The notes beneath the pieces are model-generated. The model did not search any database, was not told the DNA's origin, and was given only the letters and a program-made list of their open reading frames with translations. Source: an uncultured Desulfosarcina sp. (lineage in GTDB: Bacteria; Desulfobacterota; Desulfobacteria; Desulfobacterales; Desulfosarcinaceae). From it: a stretch of DNA of 64,000 nucleotides. A program made the position numbers and the translations under genes. Each line of letters starts with the position of its first letter. The stretch's first letter is position 1. This document shows positions 62,973 through 64,000 of the stretch, piece after piece. Where the stretch lies: assembly GCF_963668215.1 (NCBI RefSeq), contig NZ_OY764190.1, forward strand, positions 1,116,001-1,180,000, given 5' to 3'.

Positions 62973-64000
62973 TCAGGTTCCTTTCCATTGGGATACGAAA
63001 TCCCGGAAGCGGTAAAACTGGCTTTTCAGGTTTTCAAAACCAATTTCGATTTCATTCATGGGGCCGTCTTTGCTGAGCTTTTCCAGACGAAAGGCAGCTT
63101 CGCTCAGGGCCGGGGCTTCCATGGTCGCCGCGCCGCCTTTGATGGCGTGGGCCTCTTTGCGAATGGCCTCCCGGTCTTCATTCTCAATGGACGCCTGGAT
63201 GCGTTCAAGCTGCCCGTCGGCATTCTCGATCAGTTGCCGGGCGATGGTCCTCACCGTTTCCGCATCGCCGAACTCTTCCAGGGCCGTGGCGACTTCCATG
63301 ATTGTGTCATCCTCACCGGTTGACGTTTCGACGGCTTTCACCGGTTCCTGAGATACCGGGGCCGCTTCAGGTTTGCTTTGCGGCCCGATCCAGCGGTCGA
63401 CCGCCTCGATGAGCTGCCTGCGGCGAATGGGTTTGGCCAAATAGCCGTCCATGCCGGCATCGAAGCATTTGTCCTCATCCCCTTTCAGCGCACTGGCCGT
63501 CAGGGCGATGATGGGCGTCCGGCGACCGCGGCCCGAGGCCGCCTCGATTTCCCGAATTTTCCCGGTGGCATCCAAACCGTTTAACACCGGCATTTGAATA
63601 TCCATCAGAATCAGATCGTAAGCGTTCTCGACGAAGGCATCCACAGCCTGCTGTCCGTTGTCGGCCAGATCGACGTCGAACCCGGCGGCCGTCAGGTGCA
63701 TCAATGCCACCTTCTGATTGGTCGGATAGTCGTCCGTTACCAGGATGCGCCCGCTACGGCGGGCGGCTGCCGGGTCAACATCGGCAGACAGATCGGATTT
63801 CAGATGCTCGACGCAGACGCCATGGATTGCCTGATGAAGGGCCGCATTCAAATCGCCGATTTTTACCGGTTTGGTGACCAAGGCCTGAAAACCATGGGCC
63901 GGCCCGTTGCTGTCGGCCACCATTTTTTTCAGGCTCGTTGCCAGAATTACGGGCAAGGCCGCCAAGGCTGTGGTCTGCGCCTTCAATCGCTCTATTAATT
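62973..64000 (-). CDS. Hybrid sensor kinase, C-terminal part: receivers and Hpt (5' end cut off)
   Basis: The open frame runs to the right edge, so the sensor and kinase parts lie outside. What is seen: the end of one receiver (LVTKPVKIGDLNAAL), a complete receiver (ILVTDDYPTNQ, LILMDIQMPVLNG, YLAKPI) and a C-terminal Hpt domain with KEAHAIKGGAATM, whose histidine is the phosphoacceptor. This BarA-like order implies a His-Asp-His-Asp relay ending in the response regulator encoded 2 bp downstream. Confidence 0.92.
   Translation of the reverse strand, partial: LIERLKAQTTALAALPVILATSLKKMVADSNGPAHGFQALVTKPVKIGDLNAALHQAIHGVCVEHLKSDLSADVDPAAARRSGRILVTDDYPTNQKVALMHLTAAGFDVDLADNGQQAVDAFVENAYDLILMDIQMPVLNGLDATGKIREIEAASGRGRRTPIIALTASALKGDEDKCFDAGMDGYLAKPIRRRQLIEAVDRWIGPQSKPEAAPVSQEPVKAVETSTGEDDTIMEVATALEEFGDAETVRTIARQLIENADGQLERIQASIENEDREAIRKEAHAIKGGAATMEAPALSEAAFRLEKLSKDGPMNEIEIGFENLKSQFYRFRDFVSQWKGT

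Noticed and set aside
1..64000. CRISPR arrays, tRNA or rRNA genes, prophage structural genes
   Set aside because: No regularly spaced repeats, cloverleaf-like sequence, rRNA segment, capsid, terminase or integrase gene was recognised in reading both strands.

Overview
The window is a bacterial chromosome segment, mostly GC-rich, that looks like an anaerobic Desulfobacterota (Desulfosarcina/Desulfococcus-like sulfate reducer). This is inferred from gene content: multihaem cytochrome c, three-subunit proton-translocating transhydrogenase, split ferredoxin-linked glutamate synthase, flavodoxin/ferredoxin fusion, DUF362 Fe-S protein, non-pyrrolysine MttB-type methyltransferase operon, propionyl/acetyl-CoA synthetase and many hybrid signalling proteins. 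No rRNA or tRNA gene was recognised.

Layout. 1-6.2 kb: a truncated membrane cytochrome (CopD-like, b5-like and c-haem parts), then on the minus strand the transhydrogenase operon pntA1-pntA2-pntB plus a small zinc-finger protein. PntB carries two consecutive NADP-binding dIII domains. 6.5-13.5 kb: a sigma54-dependent regulator, small cupin/VOC genes, a DUF4143 AAA ATPase with repeats over its promoter, and a cyclic-nucleotide sensor coupled to a radical SAM protein. 13.6-28.3 kb: nucleotide and nitrogen core metabolism (carA-carB-purF; three-part glutamate synthase; divergent glnE). 28.3-33.3 kb: a hybrid histidine kinase and a REC-HisKA-REC-GGDEF protein, translated after glnE. 33.5-42.7 kb: acyl-CoA synthetase, Fe-S Rrf2 regulator, redox proteins, a nitrilase and a methyltransferase/corrinoid/MtrH-like operon facing its probable RpiR-type regulator. 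43-47.4 kb: trmB, a GMC oxidoreductase and a QueG-like protein.

47.6-62.6 kb is accessory DNA, all on the plus strand: a second DUF4143 ATPase, small exported proteins, palindromic repeats, an exact 80-bp tandem duplication, and a very AT-rich block (about 52.65-57.3 kb) of four overlapping genes: FAD oxidoreductase, SAMHD1/dGTPase-like HD protein, DNA methyltransferase, and a membrane-anchored dCTP-deaminase/dUTPase-fold protein. This block is the best candidate for an undescribed, possibly anti-phage or nucleotide-modifying, system. It is followed by small single-domain genes (DUF2007, glyoxalase-like, lipoprotein, zinc ribbon, AhpD-like, SRPBCC, O-methyltransferase, GNAT, DUF4019). The window ends in a response regulator and the 3' part of a hybrid kinase with receiver and Hpt domains.

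A second strong signal is a roughly 170-bp palindromic element present twice (44626-44794 and 60252-60424). Its apical core is nearly identical in the two copies, while its long stems differ in sequence yet stay paired, as expected of a structured RNA or a mobile palindromic repeat.
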